A stretch of DNA of 64,000 nt from Acetivibrio clariflavus DSM 19732 (GTDB taxonomy: Bacteria > Bacillota > Clostridia > Acetivibrionales > Acetivibrionaceae). Shown piece by piece: positions 17,032-24,879 of the stretch. The stretch covers positions 682,001-746,000 of the forward strand of contig NC_016627.1 in the NCBI RefSeq assembly GCF_000237085.1, given 5' to 3'. Every line of letters starts with the position of its first letter. Position 1 is the stretch's first letter. A program made the position numbers and the translations under genes. The notes beneath the pieces are model-generated. The model made no database searches. It was not told where the DNA came from and saw only the letters and a program-made list of their open reading frames with translations.

Positions 17032-17098
17032 GAACATCAGACGACCAAATTTGGAGATTTTTTCTTATCTATTGATGTGTGTGGAGGGAATTATAGGC

Positions 17099-17380
17099 AT
17101 GAAAGACTTGAAAATTTATGAAAGAAAGGCAGAAAAGCTAAAGGCATTGGCACATCCTCAGAGGTTATGTATTGTTCATGGTCTTATGGAGAATAACTGT
17201 AATGTGACTACGATACAAGAGTGTTTGGGACTTCCGCAATCGACAGTTTCCCAGCACCTTGCCAAATTAAAAGCGGCAGGTATTATTGAAGGAAACAGAA
17301 ACGGTCTTGAAATTTGCTACAGTGTTGTGGATGACGAAATAAAAGAAGTGGTAAAAATATTAACAAAAGAAAATGCATAA
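17099..17380 (+). CDS. ArsR/SmtB-family transcriptional regulator
   Basis: The 94-residue winged-helix protein has a dimerisation helix (KIYERKAEKLKALAHPQRL), a helix-turn-helix (IQECLGLPQSTVSQHLAKLKAAGII) and a wing (GNRNGLEICYSV). It contains four cysteines, in RLC, NNC, QEC and EIC. It lacks the ELCVCDL metal site of classic ArsR proteins and any C-terminal His cluster. ATG 17099 is preferred because GGAGGG lies about ten bases upstream; the frame is open further. Its position right behind the sulfur-transfer flavoprotein suggests it controls that gene and may sense persulfide or redox state, as SqrR/BigR-type ArsR proteins do. That ligand assignment is inference. Confidence 0.88.
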   Translation: MKDLKIYERKAEKLKALAHPQRLCIVHGLMENNCNVTTIQECLGLPQSTVSQHLAKLKAAGIIEGNRNGLEICYSVVDDEIKEVVKILTKENA

Positions 17381-17396
17381 GAAGGGAAGAGGAAGT

Positions 17397-18086
17397 ATGG
17401 ATAAAAGTACAGTATTATCAATGATTGATCATGCAATTTTAAAGCCTGAGGCTACCGACAGCGATCTTGAGAAAGAGTGTGCAATTGCTGCAAAATATAA
17501 TGTGGCATCGGTATGTGTGAAGCCCAGTCATGTAAAATATGCCGCAGAGCTTCTAAAAAATTCTTCCGTTAAAGTGAGTACGGTTATAGGTTTTCCCCAC
17601 GGAACTACAACCACAAAGTGTAAGGTGGCAGAGGCCAGGGAGGCTATAGAAAATGGCGCTGTTGAACTGGATATGGTTCTGAATATAGGAAAGCTATTGT
17701 CGAGAGATTTCGACTATGTGGAAAAGGATATAAAGAGTGTGGTTGACGAGGCACATTCTAAAGGTGTTATTGTCAAAGTTATATTGGAAACAGCTCTCTT
17801 GGATGAGGAAATGATAGCTGTTGCCTGTAAGATAGCCGAGAAATGCGGTGCTGACTTTGTCAAAACCTCTACAGGATTTAACGGAAGGGGTGCAAGCCTG
17901 GACGATATCAAGATTATGAAAAATAGTGTAAGTGATAAGGTTGGAGTAAAAGCATCGGGTGGAATAAAGAATTTTGAACAAGCTGTGGCCTTTGTTGAAG
18001 CAGGGTGTACAAGACTTGGCACAAGTTCCACCGCTAATATAGCCGGTGAGGGCTCAGCAACATCAAATAAGGATTCAAATTATTGA
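17397..18086 (+). CDS. deoC: deoxyribose-phosphate aldolase
   Basis: The 229-residue TIM-barrel aldolase cleaves 2-deoxyribose 5-phosphate to glyceraldehyde 3-phosphate and acetaldehyde in deoxynucleoside salvage. Key residues are visible: the Schiff-base Lys K156 in DFVKTSTGF, the proton-relay Lys K185 in GVKASGGI and Asp D92 in ELDMVLN. ATG 17397 follows AAGGGAAGAGGAAG; an in-frame upstream ATG overlaps the regulator gene. The start lies 16 bases after the ArsR stop, so the gene is probably cotranscribed although functionally unrelated. No other deo genes are nearby. The last few residues (SATSNKDSNY) are the usual variable tail. Confidence 0.95.
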   Translation: MDKSTVLSMIDHAILKPEATDSDLEKECAIAAKYNVASVCVKPSHVKYAAELLKNSSVKVSTVIGFPHGTTTTKCKVAEAREAIENGAVELDMVLNIGKLLSRDFDYVEKDIKSVVDEAHSKGVIVKVILETALLDEEMIAVACKIAEKCGADFVKTSTGFNGRGASLDDIKIMKNSVSDKVGVKASGGIKNFEQAVAFVEAGCTRLGTSSTANIAGEGSATSNKDSNY

Positions 18087-18183
18087 GCAGGGGAAGTACG
18101 ATTTTTTGCTCTAAAATAGAATACTGCAAGTATAACCGGCATAAAAATATCGTATAAAGAATTTATTGTGAGGTGGCCGGTTA

Positions 18184-19029
18184 ATGCATAGACAGTTGTG
18201 TGTTATTATTGCATGTATTTTTATAATATCAATTTTTGCAGGTTGTTCTGTATTTCAAAAGATAGGAGACAATGATGAGGTAAGTCCAGCCAGCAGTATA
18301 GCATTAAGCGAAGCAGAGGCTCGGCAAATTGCAGATAAATCGCCTGTATCTCTGTATTTTGCCAATGAGGAAGGAACTAAGTTAAAGCTGGAAATACGCT
18401 ATGTGCCAATGGATGAGCTAAAGAAACCTGTTGAGGAAATTGCATCATTAATTGTGAGAGAATTAATAAACGGTCCAAGCAAAGGTTCGACTTTAAAGCC
18501 TACCATACCAGAGGGAACAAAGTTGCGCAGTGTAAAGATAAGCGGTGATGTGGCAACGGTAGATTTTTCAAAGGAGTTTAAGGAAAATCACCCCGGTGGA
18601 AAAGCTGCCGAACAGCTGACAATATATTCTGTTGTAAACTCTCTTACCGAGCTCAAGGAAATCAGCCAGGTTAAGTTCAAAATTGAAGGAAAGACTTCAA
18701 AGGAGTTTAAAGGTGCTTTTAAGTTTGACAATGCTTTCCCAAGAAGCACTTCGCTTATTAGTAAAGAAACAACCAATTTGACTAAGCCCGATACTTCCGA
18801 GGAAAGCAAAAAGTCTGAGGAAAGCAAAAAAGATAAGACTGAAAAGGACAATAAGGGCAATAAGGATGCCCAGGCAACAATAAGCGACCAGGACAGTGCT
18901 GATGAAATTGAAGTGTTTGAAGAACATGAGCATCCACCGGTGTCGGAAATCATTGATGAAGATGATGAAGAAGGGAAGACTACCTTTTATTTTGAAGATG
19001 AGCCGATAGAGGAAGAGTTGGTGGAGTAA
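18184..19029 (+). CDS. GerMN-domain lipoprotein with acidic tail
   Basis: A lipoprotein signal (residues 1-21) ends in FAGC, with the lipidated Cys at about 21. A GerMN domain (about 50-175) follows, with typical phrases SLYFANEEGTKLKLEIRYVP, ELINGPSKGS and VATVDFSKEF. From about 195 to the end is a low-complexity Lys/Ser/Glu then very acidic tail (EVFEEHEHPPVSEIIDEDDEEG). GerMN domains occur in the sporulation/germination protein GerM and in envelope lipoproteins; the fold is known but the biochemical role is poorly defined. GAGGTGG precedes the ATG. Sequence just upstream (GTATA ... CGTATAA) loosely resembles a sporulation-sigma promoter but is too weak to call. Confidence 0.85.
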   Translation: MHRQLCVIIACIFIISIFAGCSVFQKIGDNDEVSPASSIALSEAEARQIADKSPVSLYFANEEGTKLKLEIRYVPMDELKKPVEEIASLIVRELINGPSKGSTLKPTIPEGTKLRSVKISGDVATVDFSKEFKENHPGGKAAEQLTIYSVVNSLTELKEISQVKFKIEGKTSKEFKGAFKFDNAFPRSTSLISKETTNLTKPDTSEESKKSEESKKDKTEKDNKGNKDAQATISDQDSADEIEVFEEHEHPPVSEIIDEDDEEGKTTFYFEDEPIEEELVE

Positions 19030-19062
19030 TAAAGTAATTAATATATGGATGACTTTATTGAG

Positions 19063-19091
19063 ACAAGGAGAAAAATTCTCCTTGTTTTTTT
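19063..19091 (+). terminator. intrinsic terminator
   Basis: ACAAGGAGAA (19063-19072) pairs perfectly with TTCTCCTTGT (19076-19085) around AAA, followed by seven T. It ends the GerMN gene transcript. Confidence 0.92.
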
Positions 19092-19109
19092 ATGTTTTTA
19101 ATGAATATA

Positions 19110-19201
19110 GGCGGTGTTTCTTAACTATTGGGCGGTATTTAAAATAAGTTTAAAATTTTAAGAAATATTGCAGGGATTTATGAAGTTTTTACGTCTATAA
19201 T
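19110..19201 (+). promoter_or_regulatory. direct repeat and ECF-like -10 before the sigma-factor operon
   Basis: GGCGGTGTTT (19110-19119) and GGCGGTATTT (19131-19140) are direct repeats 21 bases apart, two helical turns. Further on, CGTC TATAAT (19192-19201) combines an ECF-type CGTC with a consensus -10, 25 bases before the sigma-factor ATG. No clear -35 AAC motif is at the usual distance, so the promoter class is uncertain. Confidence 0.4.
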
Positions 19202-19225
19202 ATTGAAAAGGAAAGGAGGGGAGCG

Positions 19226-19768
19226 ATGGATCCGGATGAAATACTGGTAGAAAAGGCTTTGAAAGGCGATGATGATTCGTTTAGAAGTATTGTTGAAAAG
19301 TATCAGGGCCTGGTATATGCAATTTGCTTTAATATAACAGGCCACAGGCAGGAAGCTGAAAATTTGGCCCAGGAAACTTTTATACAAGTGTATCGCTCTC
19401 TATCCCGTTATGAGAAAAAAGGTTTAAAATCCTGGATTGGCAAAATTGCAACCAATAAGGCAATAGACTGGAAAAGAAAAAGGCGTATGGAGAATGAGGG
19501 GAAAGTGGTGTACCTTGAAGACATTGGTGAGATAAGTACAGAGAGTAATAGTATTCATGAAGAGTTGATAAAGAAGGAAAATGCCAGAAAATTATTGGAA
19601 TTGTGCAATAATTTGCCGGAGATTTACAGCAGTGTTTTAATTAAATATTATATTCAGTCAAAGTCATATAATGAAATTTCAAAAGAGGACGGGATAAGTA
19701 TTAAGACTGTAGAATCAAGACTTTATAGGGCTAAGAATGCTATAAGAAAGCAATGGAAGGAAGTGTGA
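19226..19768 (+). CDS. ECF-type RNA polymerase sigma factor
   Basis: The 180-residue protein has sigma region 2 (about 10-90: FRSIVEKYQGLVYAICFNITG, AENLAQETFIQVYRSL, KSWIGKIATNKAIDWKRKR) and region 4 (about 120-178: CNNLPEIYSSVLIKYYIQSKSYNEIS, then the helix-turn-helix GISIKTVESRLYRAKNAIRK). It has no region 3, as expected for an ECF factor. AAAGGAGGGG precedes ATG 19226. Its 3' end is immediately followed by a gene for a zinc-binding anti-sigma factor, the normal arrangement. The operon then continues with two membrane or envelope genes, which are likely targets and point to an envelope-stress role. Confidence 0.94.
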   Translation: MDPDEILVEKALKGDDDSFRSIVEKYQGLVYAICFNITGHRQEAENLAQETFIQVYRSLSRYEKKGLKSWIGKIATNKAIDWKRKRRMENEGKVVYLEDIGEISTESNSIHEELIKKENARKLLELCNNLPEIYSSVLIKYYIQSKSYNEISKEDGISIKTVESRLYRAKNAIRKQWKEV

Positions 19769-19770
19769 AA

Positions 19771-20247
19771 ATGGGCCACTATAGTGAAGAGAAACTGCTC
19801 CTATACAGCGAAGGCTGTGTTGACGAGAGGTTGGAAAAAGATATTGAAGAACATCTGTTGATTTGTGAAGATTGCAGAGACAGATATATACAGATTGTTG
19901 AGTGCTACCATATGGATGGAATTGAAAATCAAATTTCATCTCAATTTACAGACAATGTAATGAAGAGGATAAAGACCGATAGCGACAGGAAGAAAGCCGG
20001 AAAGAGAAAGAAAGTTACTCCGGAAGTATTTTTGTATTATGTGGCAGCAGCTTGCATAACCATAATGCTTTCTTGTAATGGAATCCTGGATTCTTTGGTT
20101 TCCGGATTTTCGGATATGACAACATCTATTGCAAGAACACCGGCAAGAATAGAACAAAGAGTGCCGAACGGCTGGACGGAAAAACTTGCAGAGGATACAT
20201 CAACATTAATTTCCAAATTAAAACCGCAGATTGTTGAAAAGGAGTGA
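19771..20247 (+). CDS. zinc-finger anti-sigma factor (ZAS-like) membrane protein
   Basis: The 158-residue protein has an N-terminal anti-sigma zinc finger with the HxxxCxxC signature in EEHLLICEDCRDRY, then one membrane segment (about residues 83-103: LYYVAAACITIMLSC). A short outer tail is rich in Arg, Thr and Lys. The start at ATG 19771 lies two bases after the sigma-factor stop, with its GGAAGG site inside that gene; an in-frame ATG at 19753 overlaps the sigma gene. By family knowledge it would hold the ECF factor at the membrane until a signal releases it. Confidence 0.88.
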   Translation: MGHYSEEKLLLYSEGCVDERLEKDIEEHLLICEDCRDRYIQIVECYHMDGIENQISSQFTDNVMKRIKTDSDRKKAGKRKKVTPEVFLYYVAAACITIMLSCNGILDSLVSGFSDMTTSIARTPARIEQRVPNGWTEKLAEDTSTLISKLKPQIVEKE

Positions 20248-20254
20248 GTTATTA

Positions 20255-21064
20255 ATGAGAACTAAGAGTAAGTTTACAACATTTATTTTATCTTTTATTC
20301 CGGGACTTGGACATATATACCTTGGGTTTAACACCCGGGGAGGAATATTTATGATAGCAGAGATGATTGCGGCTGCCCTGGCTATCTTGATGGAAAATAC
20401 AGATATATTTGGAGGAGGTAGCTCTACAGCTATTCCCCTTTGTTTAATTCCTGTTGTATGGATAGCATCACTGGTAGACAGTTTGACTTTGGTAGATAAG
20501 ATTAACGATATTGCAATTTGCAATAGTGAGGAAAAGAAAGATATTTTGCTTGAACAACTTGAGCAGCAAAACAAAAAGACCATAGCAATGGTTTTGTCCA
20601 TTATTCCCGGTGCGGGGCATATGTTTTTAGGACTACAGCGGCAGGGACTTCAACTTATGGCCATATTTTTCTTGAGCTTTTTCATTACCGATTGGATTAA
20701 CCTCAGCATATTTATGCCGCTAATACCTATAATCTGGTTTTTCGGATTGTTTGATGCTATGAACAAGGCTGCAGGTAATGATAAACGGGATGATAGTGAT
20801 GTGTTGTTTGTAAATTGGTTTAGAAACGGAAAACCGCTCGTAAAAAATGCAAATAAGTATCTTGCCTATGCCCTTATAGCAATCGGTTGTTTGCTTTTGG
20901 CCGAAAAGATTATATTCCCGGAGCTTGAGAAATTTATCAGATTTAATTTCAGAGAGTATTTTAGAGTAATAATACTTTCGGTGTTATTTATAATCGGTGG
21001 AGTTAAAATGCTTATGGGAACGGAAAACGAAGAAACTATGAAGGCTGGTGAAGATGAACTGTGA
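20255..21064 (+). CDS. multi-pass membrane protein with internal duplication
   Basis: The 269-residue protein shows two copies of a unit. The first is about residues 5-95 (FILSFIPGLGHIYLGFNTRGG ... PVVWIASLVDSL) and the second about 113-185 (AMVLSIIPGAGHMFLGLQRQG ... PIIWFFGLFDAM). Each unit has a PGxGHxxLG loop and two to three membrane segments, reminiscent of TM2-type domains. Two more membrane segments follow near the C-terminus. ATG 20255 is preferred, since AAAGGAG lies about ten bases upstream; the frame is open into the preceding gene. It is the third gene of the sigma-factor operon, eight bases after the anti-sigma gene. Function unknown; an envelope-stress role is inferred from context. 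Confidence 0.8.
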   Translation: MRTKSKFTTFILSFIPGLGHIYLGFNTRGGIFMIAEMIAAALAILMENTDIFGGGSSTAIPLCLIPVVWIASLVDSLTLVDKINDIAICNSEEKKDILLEQLEQQNKKTIAMVLSIIPGAGHMFLGLQRQGLQLMAIFFLSFFITDWINLSIFMPLIPIIWFFGLFDAMNKAAGNDKRDDSDVLFVNWFRNGKPLVKNANKYLAYALIAIGCLLLAEKIIFPELEKFIRFNFREYFRVIILSVLFIIGGVKMLMGTENEETMKAGEDEL

Positions 21065-22467
21065 AGCGGCAATGGAGAGTAGGAACACTGTCAATGGGAT
21101 TGCTTTTGATCGCCCTTGGCGTAATAATGCTGGTTTCTCAAATTTTAGAGATTTCCTTTATTGAGCATATAATTAAATGGTGGCCCATTATACTTATATT
21201 GATCGGACTTGAGATATTGCTATACATTTTTCTTTCAAATCAGGATGCCCCTAAAGTAAAATTTGATGTATTCAGTATCATAATTATTTCAATATTGATG
21301 ATGGCAAGTGTAGGTGTTTATGCGGTTACTGGAATTATGACATCGGGAGATGGGGTTATTTTGGTAGGGCCAATGTTTGACAGCTATAAAAATGAGTCGA
21401 AGTATACAAGGACCTTTGAGTTGGATGCTGTCAGCACTAATCTGATAATTGATAATGTCGTGGGGAACATTAGCATTGCAAAAGGCGATGGAGATAAAAT
21501 AGAAGTTGAGGCAAATATAACAATAAAGAATAATGATGAAGAGTATGCTGCAGAGATTGCCGATTCCTTAATTACTGTTGCAAAGGAAAAGGAACTAAAA
21601 ATAAGCTCGAATTCTAAGGAATATTCAAATAAAGGCAAGATTGGAAGTATACAGATAGACTATTCCGTAAAGGTACCCGATTCCGTAAATGTTGAAGTGG
21701 AGAACAAATTTGGGGATGTGTCTCTGACAGACCTTGCCCAGTCAGCTAAAGTGAATAATAAAAACGGAAAGATAACAGTTGAGTCCTTAGGCGGGGACCT
21801 TATAGTGAACAGTTCCTTTGGAGAGGTTAAAGTACAGGATATAAAGGGAAAAACTCAGGTATATTCAAAGAACGGTGATGTCATTGCAAACAATTGCAAC
21901 AAAGATATTACCATTGAAAGCTCCTTTGGAGATATTAGGATAGATGGTGTTAAAGGAATTGTTGCAATAACCAATTCAAACGGCCAAACCCAGGGAAACT
22001 GGATAAACGGTGATATAAACGTAATAAGTAAATTTGGCGATGTAACCTTAACTGATGTTTCGGGAAATGCCGATGTGGATAATGCCAATGGTGAAGTAAG
22101 TATATCCAATGTTGGAGGCTATGTAAAGGTAAGCAATGGATTTGGAAATACAAGGGTATCAAACGCCAACAAGGGCTTGGTTTTAAATAACACTAATGGG
22201 GATATAACAGTTGAGGCTAATAAAGTTATAATGCAGGATGTAAATATAAAAAGTAAATTTGGGGATATTCTTTTAAAACTTCCTGCTCCGCAAAACGGTT
22301 ATTTTGAGGCAAATACCAAATTTGGCGATATAGAGAATGACTTTGGTCTTGAAGTGAATGAAAATATGAGCACCAGTTCAATGAAAGGAACGCTGACAGA
22401 CGATAAAATAAAGTTTATTTTAAATAGCGAAAATGGAGATATTAAGCTTGAGAAAATAGAAAGATAA
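21061..22467 (+). CDS. membrane-anchored beta-repeat protein (DUF4097-like putative adhesin)
   Basis: GTG 21061 overlaps the preceding TGA (GTGA), so translation is coupled. The N-terminal 90 residues hold three membrane segments like the LiaF/DUF5668 type. From about residue 135 to 465 the protein is a long run of short beta-strand repeats in which FGD and NGD turns alternate (KFGDVSL, KNGKITV, SFGEVKV, KNGDVIA, SFGDIRI and so on). This is the pattern of DUF4097 putative adhesins, a right-handed beta-stack. It is the last gene of the ECF operon. Similar anti-stress membrane and toast-rack proteins are controlled by Lia or ECF systems, so a cell-envelope sensing or protective role is plausible. 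Confidence 0.87.
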   Translation: MKRQWRVGTLSMGLLLIALGVIMLVSQILEISFIEHIIKWWPIILILIGLEILLYIFLSNQDAPKVKFDVFSIIIISILMMASVGVYAVTGIMTSGDGVILVGPMFDSYKNESKYTRTFELDAVSTNLIIDNVVGNISIAKGDGDKIEVEANITIKNNDEEYAAEIADSLITVAKEKELKISSNSKEYSNKGKIGSIQIDYSVKVPDSVNVEVENKFGDVSLTDLAQSAKVNNKNGKITVESLGGDLIVNSSFGEVKVQDIKGKTQVYSKNGDVIANNCNKDITIESSFGDIRIDGVKGIVAITNSNGQTQGNWINGDINVISKFGDVTLTDVSGNADVDNANGEVSISNVGGYVKVSNGFGNTRVSNANKGLVLNNTNGDITVEANKVIMQDVNIKSKFGDILLKLPAPQNGYFEANTKFGDIENDFGLEVNENMSTSSMKGTLTDDKIKFILNSENGDIKLEKIER

Positions 22468-22529
22468 AGAGGGACTTCTTTTTACATAAATACTAAGCAA
22501 TGTCAGTGCCTGATTAAAATCTCTTTTGA

Positions 22530-22566
22530 TGCACTATCCTTTATTTTTAAGGAAAGTGCATTTTTT
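22530..22566 (+). terminator. intrinsic terminator of the ECF operon
   Basis: TGCACTATCCTT (22530-22541) pairs with AAGGAAAGTGCA (22549-22560) with one internal mismatch, followed by TTTTTT. Confidence 0.9.
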
Positions 22567-23103
22567 GTACAACATTGCTATGAAAAAGAATTATATAAAG
22601 TTTATGCAGAATATTTTATATGTTACCGGAAATTGAAACAGACAAAACGTTCTATAGAATATCAGATTTTTACCCAATATATAGTTTATAATTTATGATA
22701 TTTCATGATAAGTTTTATTTGCCAATTAGAGTTAATATAGTATAATATTAGTATTGCTTGTGCATATACATTATAGTATGTATTTAAAGTATGTTTATAA
22801 GATACGTCATAAAGATGAAATAGGAAATTAAAAGTAAGTTTATAATTTTGAATTTACTGAAACAATGATAAAAAACTTCTGTGTTTGGCAGAAATAGTTA
22901 TAAAGTTTGTTGATTGATTAAATTTATTACTTTAAGAAGGAAAAAATGAAACCGAAAAAAGAAAAAAATCCGAAGTTGCTGCAATTGCTAAGAAAAATAG
23001 TGACAGTACATATGAAATATTCAATATATCTATCAGTAACTGTTGACTATAGAATTCTTTTTAAACTTACTATGCACGAAACAGTTTTTTTGATAAATAC
23101 CAT
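22567..23103. other. AT-rich non-coding region
   Basis: About 540 bases without a convincing gene. A short Lys-rich frame starts near 22947 behind AAGAAGG, but I could not establish that it stays open. Since a terminator follows at 23104, a short transcript such as a small RNA could end there; no fold or family is recognised. Confidence 0.4.
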
Positions 23104-23133
23104 AAAGAAGCTCTGACGGGCTTCTTTATTTAT
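23104..23133 (+). terminator. hairpin terminator
   Basis: AAAGAAGC (23104-23111) pairs with GCTTCTTT (23120-23127), followed by ATTTATT. With no annotated gene directly upstream, it hints at a short unannotated transcript. Confidence 0.65.
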
Positions 23134-23259
23134 TAAACAAACCAATCAAAATGATGGAAAGTATTGAAGAATGAAAATAGTAAAATTGAAATTATTGCAA
23201 GGAAATGTTATAATAATATTTGGTTTTGTGTGATATTTCCCATAAATCAAATACTCTCC

Positions 23260-24522
23260 ATGAAAAAATTAAGGGGGGTTATTAAAATATTAAAAAATAG
23301 TTGTTTAATTAAATTATTATTAGCTTTAGTATTAATTTTAAATATTACAGCATGCAATAATGGAAAAGATTCTGACAGTTCAAGCATTAAGCCTAGCCCT
23401 AGTTCCGTAAAGTTTTGCGATCAAGCTGAAGACTTTCTGATTTGTTTGTCTATTTACGGGGATCTGCAATGTTTTGATATTAACAATCAAAAGATACTAT
23501 GGAATCAAAAATATTCCATTTATAGTAAGAATATTAGAAGACTCATATTTGATGATAAGCTAATTTTAGCAATCGGAAATGAATTGATACATATAGATCT
23601 GAAGAGTGGAAAAACACTTTCAGAGAAATCACTAAAGGGCGGTATTGCTTGGATAATAAAGGACGATAATAAAAGATTCATAGTAGTTGGAACGGAAGAA
23701 GATTTGATTTATTGTTTTGATGGGGAGAACAACAGAAAGTTATGGTCTAAAAAAATTGACAACGGTGCATTTATCTCTCCTGTTATATTAGGCAATTCTC
23801 TTGTTTTTCAATGGCATTTTAATGGTCCGCATTATGTTCAGGGTGCAATTGAACATAAAATTTACTCTTTAGATATTAATAATGGCAAAAAGAATTGGGA
23901 GTATGAATCAAAAGCAAGATTGCTTCCTGGAATTTTTACTTCTCAAAAAGGCATTATATTTAGTGATGTTGAAGGTACAATCACATATATGAAGGCAGAG
24001 GATGGAAATATACTTTGGAAATGTGATACAAATGAAAATCAGAGGGATATTTATTTTGATATGGCAGTTTACGGCAATACATTGGCTTTTTTTCACACGG
24101 AAGGGAAAGTGTATTTTTTGGATGAAGATACAGGAAATATAGTTTATAAGGATACTATTGGTAAAACTTTTAGTAACGTAAAAATATATGATGAGAATTC
24201 AATATATGTGTGCGAGTATAAAGTCATTAGTTCATATAGTTTGAAGGAAAAGAGAACATTGAATTCTTTAGATTTAACTCCATATGTTCATTATGTAGAA
24301 TTATCTGACAATTCTATTTATGTTAAAGAGCAAGACCGCAAAATACATGCATTGGAAATGGAGAATTTTAAAGAGCAGTGGATTTATGAGGGAAGATTAA
24401 TTGAATCTGAGTTATTTATTTCAGGCAATTATTTAATCTTTGTTTCCTCAAAAGAAGACAACACAAATGAGTTTGTCATGCTTGACCGGGCTACTGGAAA
24501 GGAGGTTAAAGTTATCAGTTAG
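23260..24522 (+). CDS. PQQ-type beta-propeller lipoprotein
   Basis: A lipoprotein signal (LIKLLLALVLILNITAC, lipid-carrying Cys after NITA) leads into a PQQ/WD-like propeller. Strand repeats of the form IYCFDGENNRKLWSKKI, IYSLDINNGKKNWEYES, ITYMKAEDGNILWKCDT and VYFLDEDTGNIVY are BamB-like: each unit has a D-x-x-(N/T)G-x-x-x-W turn. It is probably a surface scaffold or substrate-binding protein; the ligand is unknown. The frame is open from 23164. ATG 23260 fits the signal peptide, but the best ribosome site (AAGGGGGG) lies inside this reading, about 12 bases after the ATG, so initiation may really occur at a rare codon near 23284-23290. A terminator follows. Confidence 0.8.
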   Translation: MKKLRGVIKILKNSCLIKLLLALVLILNITACNNGKDSDSSSIKPSPSSVKFCDQAEDFLICLSIYGDLQCFDINNQKILWNQKYSIYSKNIRRLIFDDKLILAIGNELIHIDLKSGKTLSEKSLKGGIAWIIKDDNKRFIVVGTEEDLIYCFDGENNRKLWSKKIDNGAFISPVILGNSLVFQWHFNGPHYVQGAIEHKIYSLDINNGKKNWEYESKARLLPGIFTSQKGIIFSDVEGTITYMKAEDGNILWKCDTNENQRDIYFDMAVYGNTLAFFHTEGKVYFLDEDTGNIVYKDTIGKTFSNVKIYDENSIYVCEYKVISSYSLKEKRTLNSLDLTPYVHYVELSDNSIYVKEQDRKIHALEMENFKEQWIYEGRLIESELFISGNYLIFVSSKEDNTNEFVMLDRATGKEVKVIS

Positions 24523-24562
24523 AGGGTAGTACCCGGTAAGATATAGAGAAGAGCTATCCATT

Positions 24563-24591
24563 GCAAATGAAAAATGATTTGCGCTTTTTTA
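24563..24591 (+). terminator. intrinsic terminator
   Basis: GCAAAT (24563-24568) pairs with ATTTGC (24577-24582), followed after GC by TTTTTT. Confidence 0.7.
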
Positions 24592-24879
24592 TAGGGGGAG
24601 AAAGAATGCTTTCCTATCCTCATATCTTGAAATGTTATCAACTCAAATCCTATCTCAGTTGACAGGTAAATCTTGAAAAAACTTCAGGATAAATTTCCAT
24701 TATGCGCGTTTAAGAATAGAAGTGGGATAGTTGCTTTTGGAAATGACTTTTTCTAGCGTTTAGCTCTCATTTGTAGGAGTTAGAGATTCAATTGGAATTT
24801 TTGTGGGAAACAGGATTAGTTATATAAAAAATACTTTTAACATTAATGTATTTATATTGAAGTTTAGGGGGTAATGTAA
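24592..24879. other. upstream region of the SLH metalloprotease gene
   Basis: About 290 bases without a gene; nothing recognisable beyond the AGGGGG ribosome site at its end. A promoter must be here, but no clear hexamer pair is seen. Confidence 0.4.

Noticed and set aside
22947-23116. Short Lys-rich forward frame behind AAGAAGG
   Set aside because: I could not confirm that it stays open to a stop in one frame, and it resembles no protein; kept only as a note in the non-coding region.
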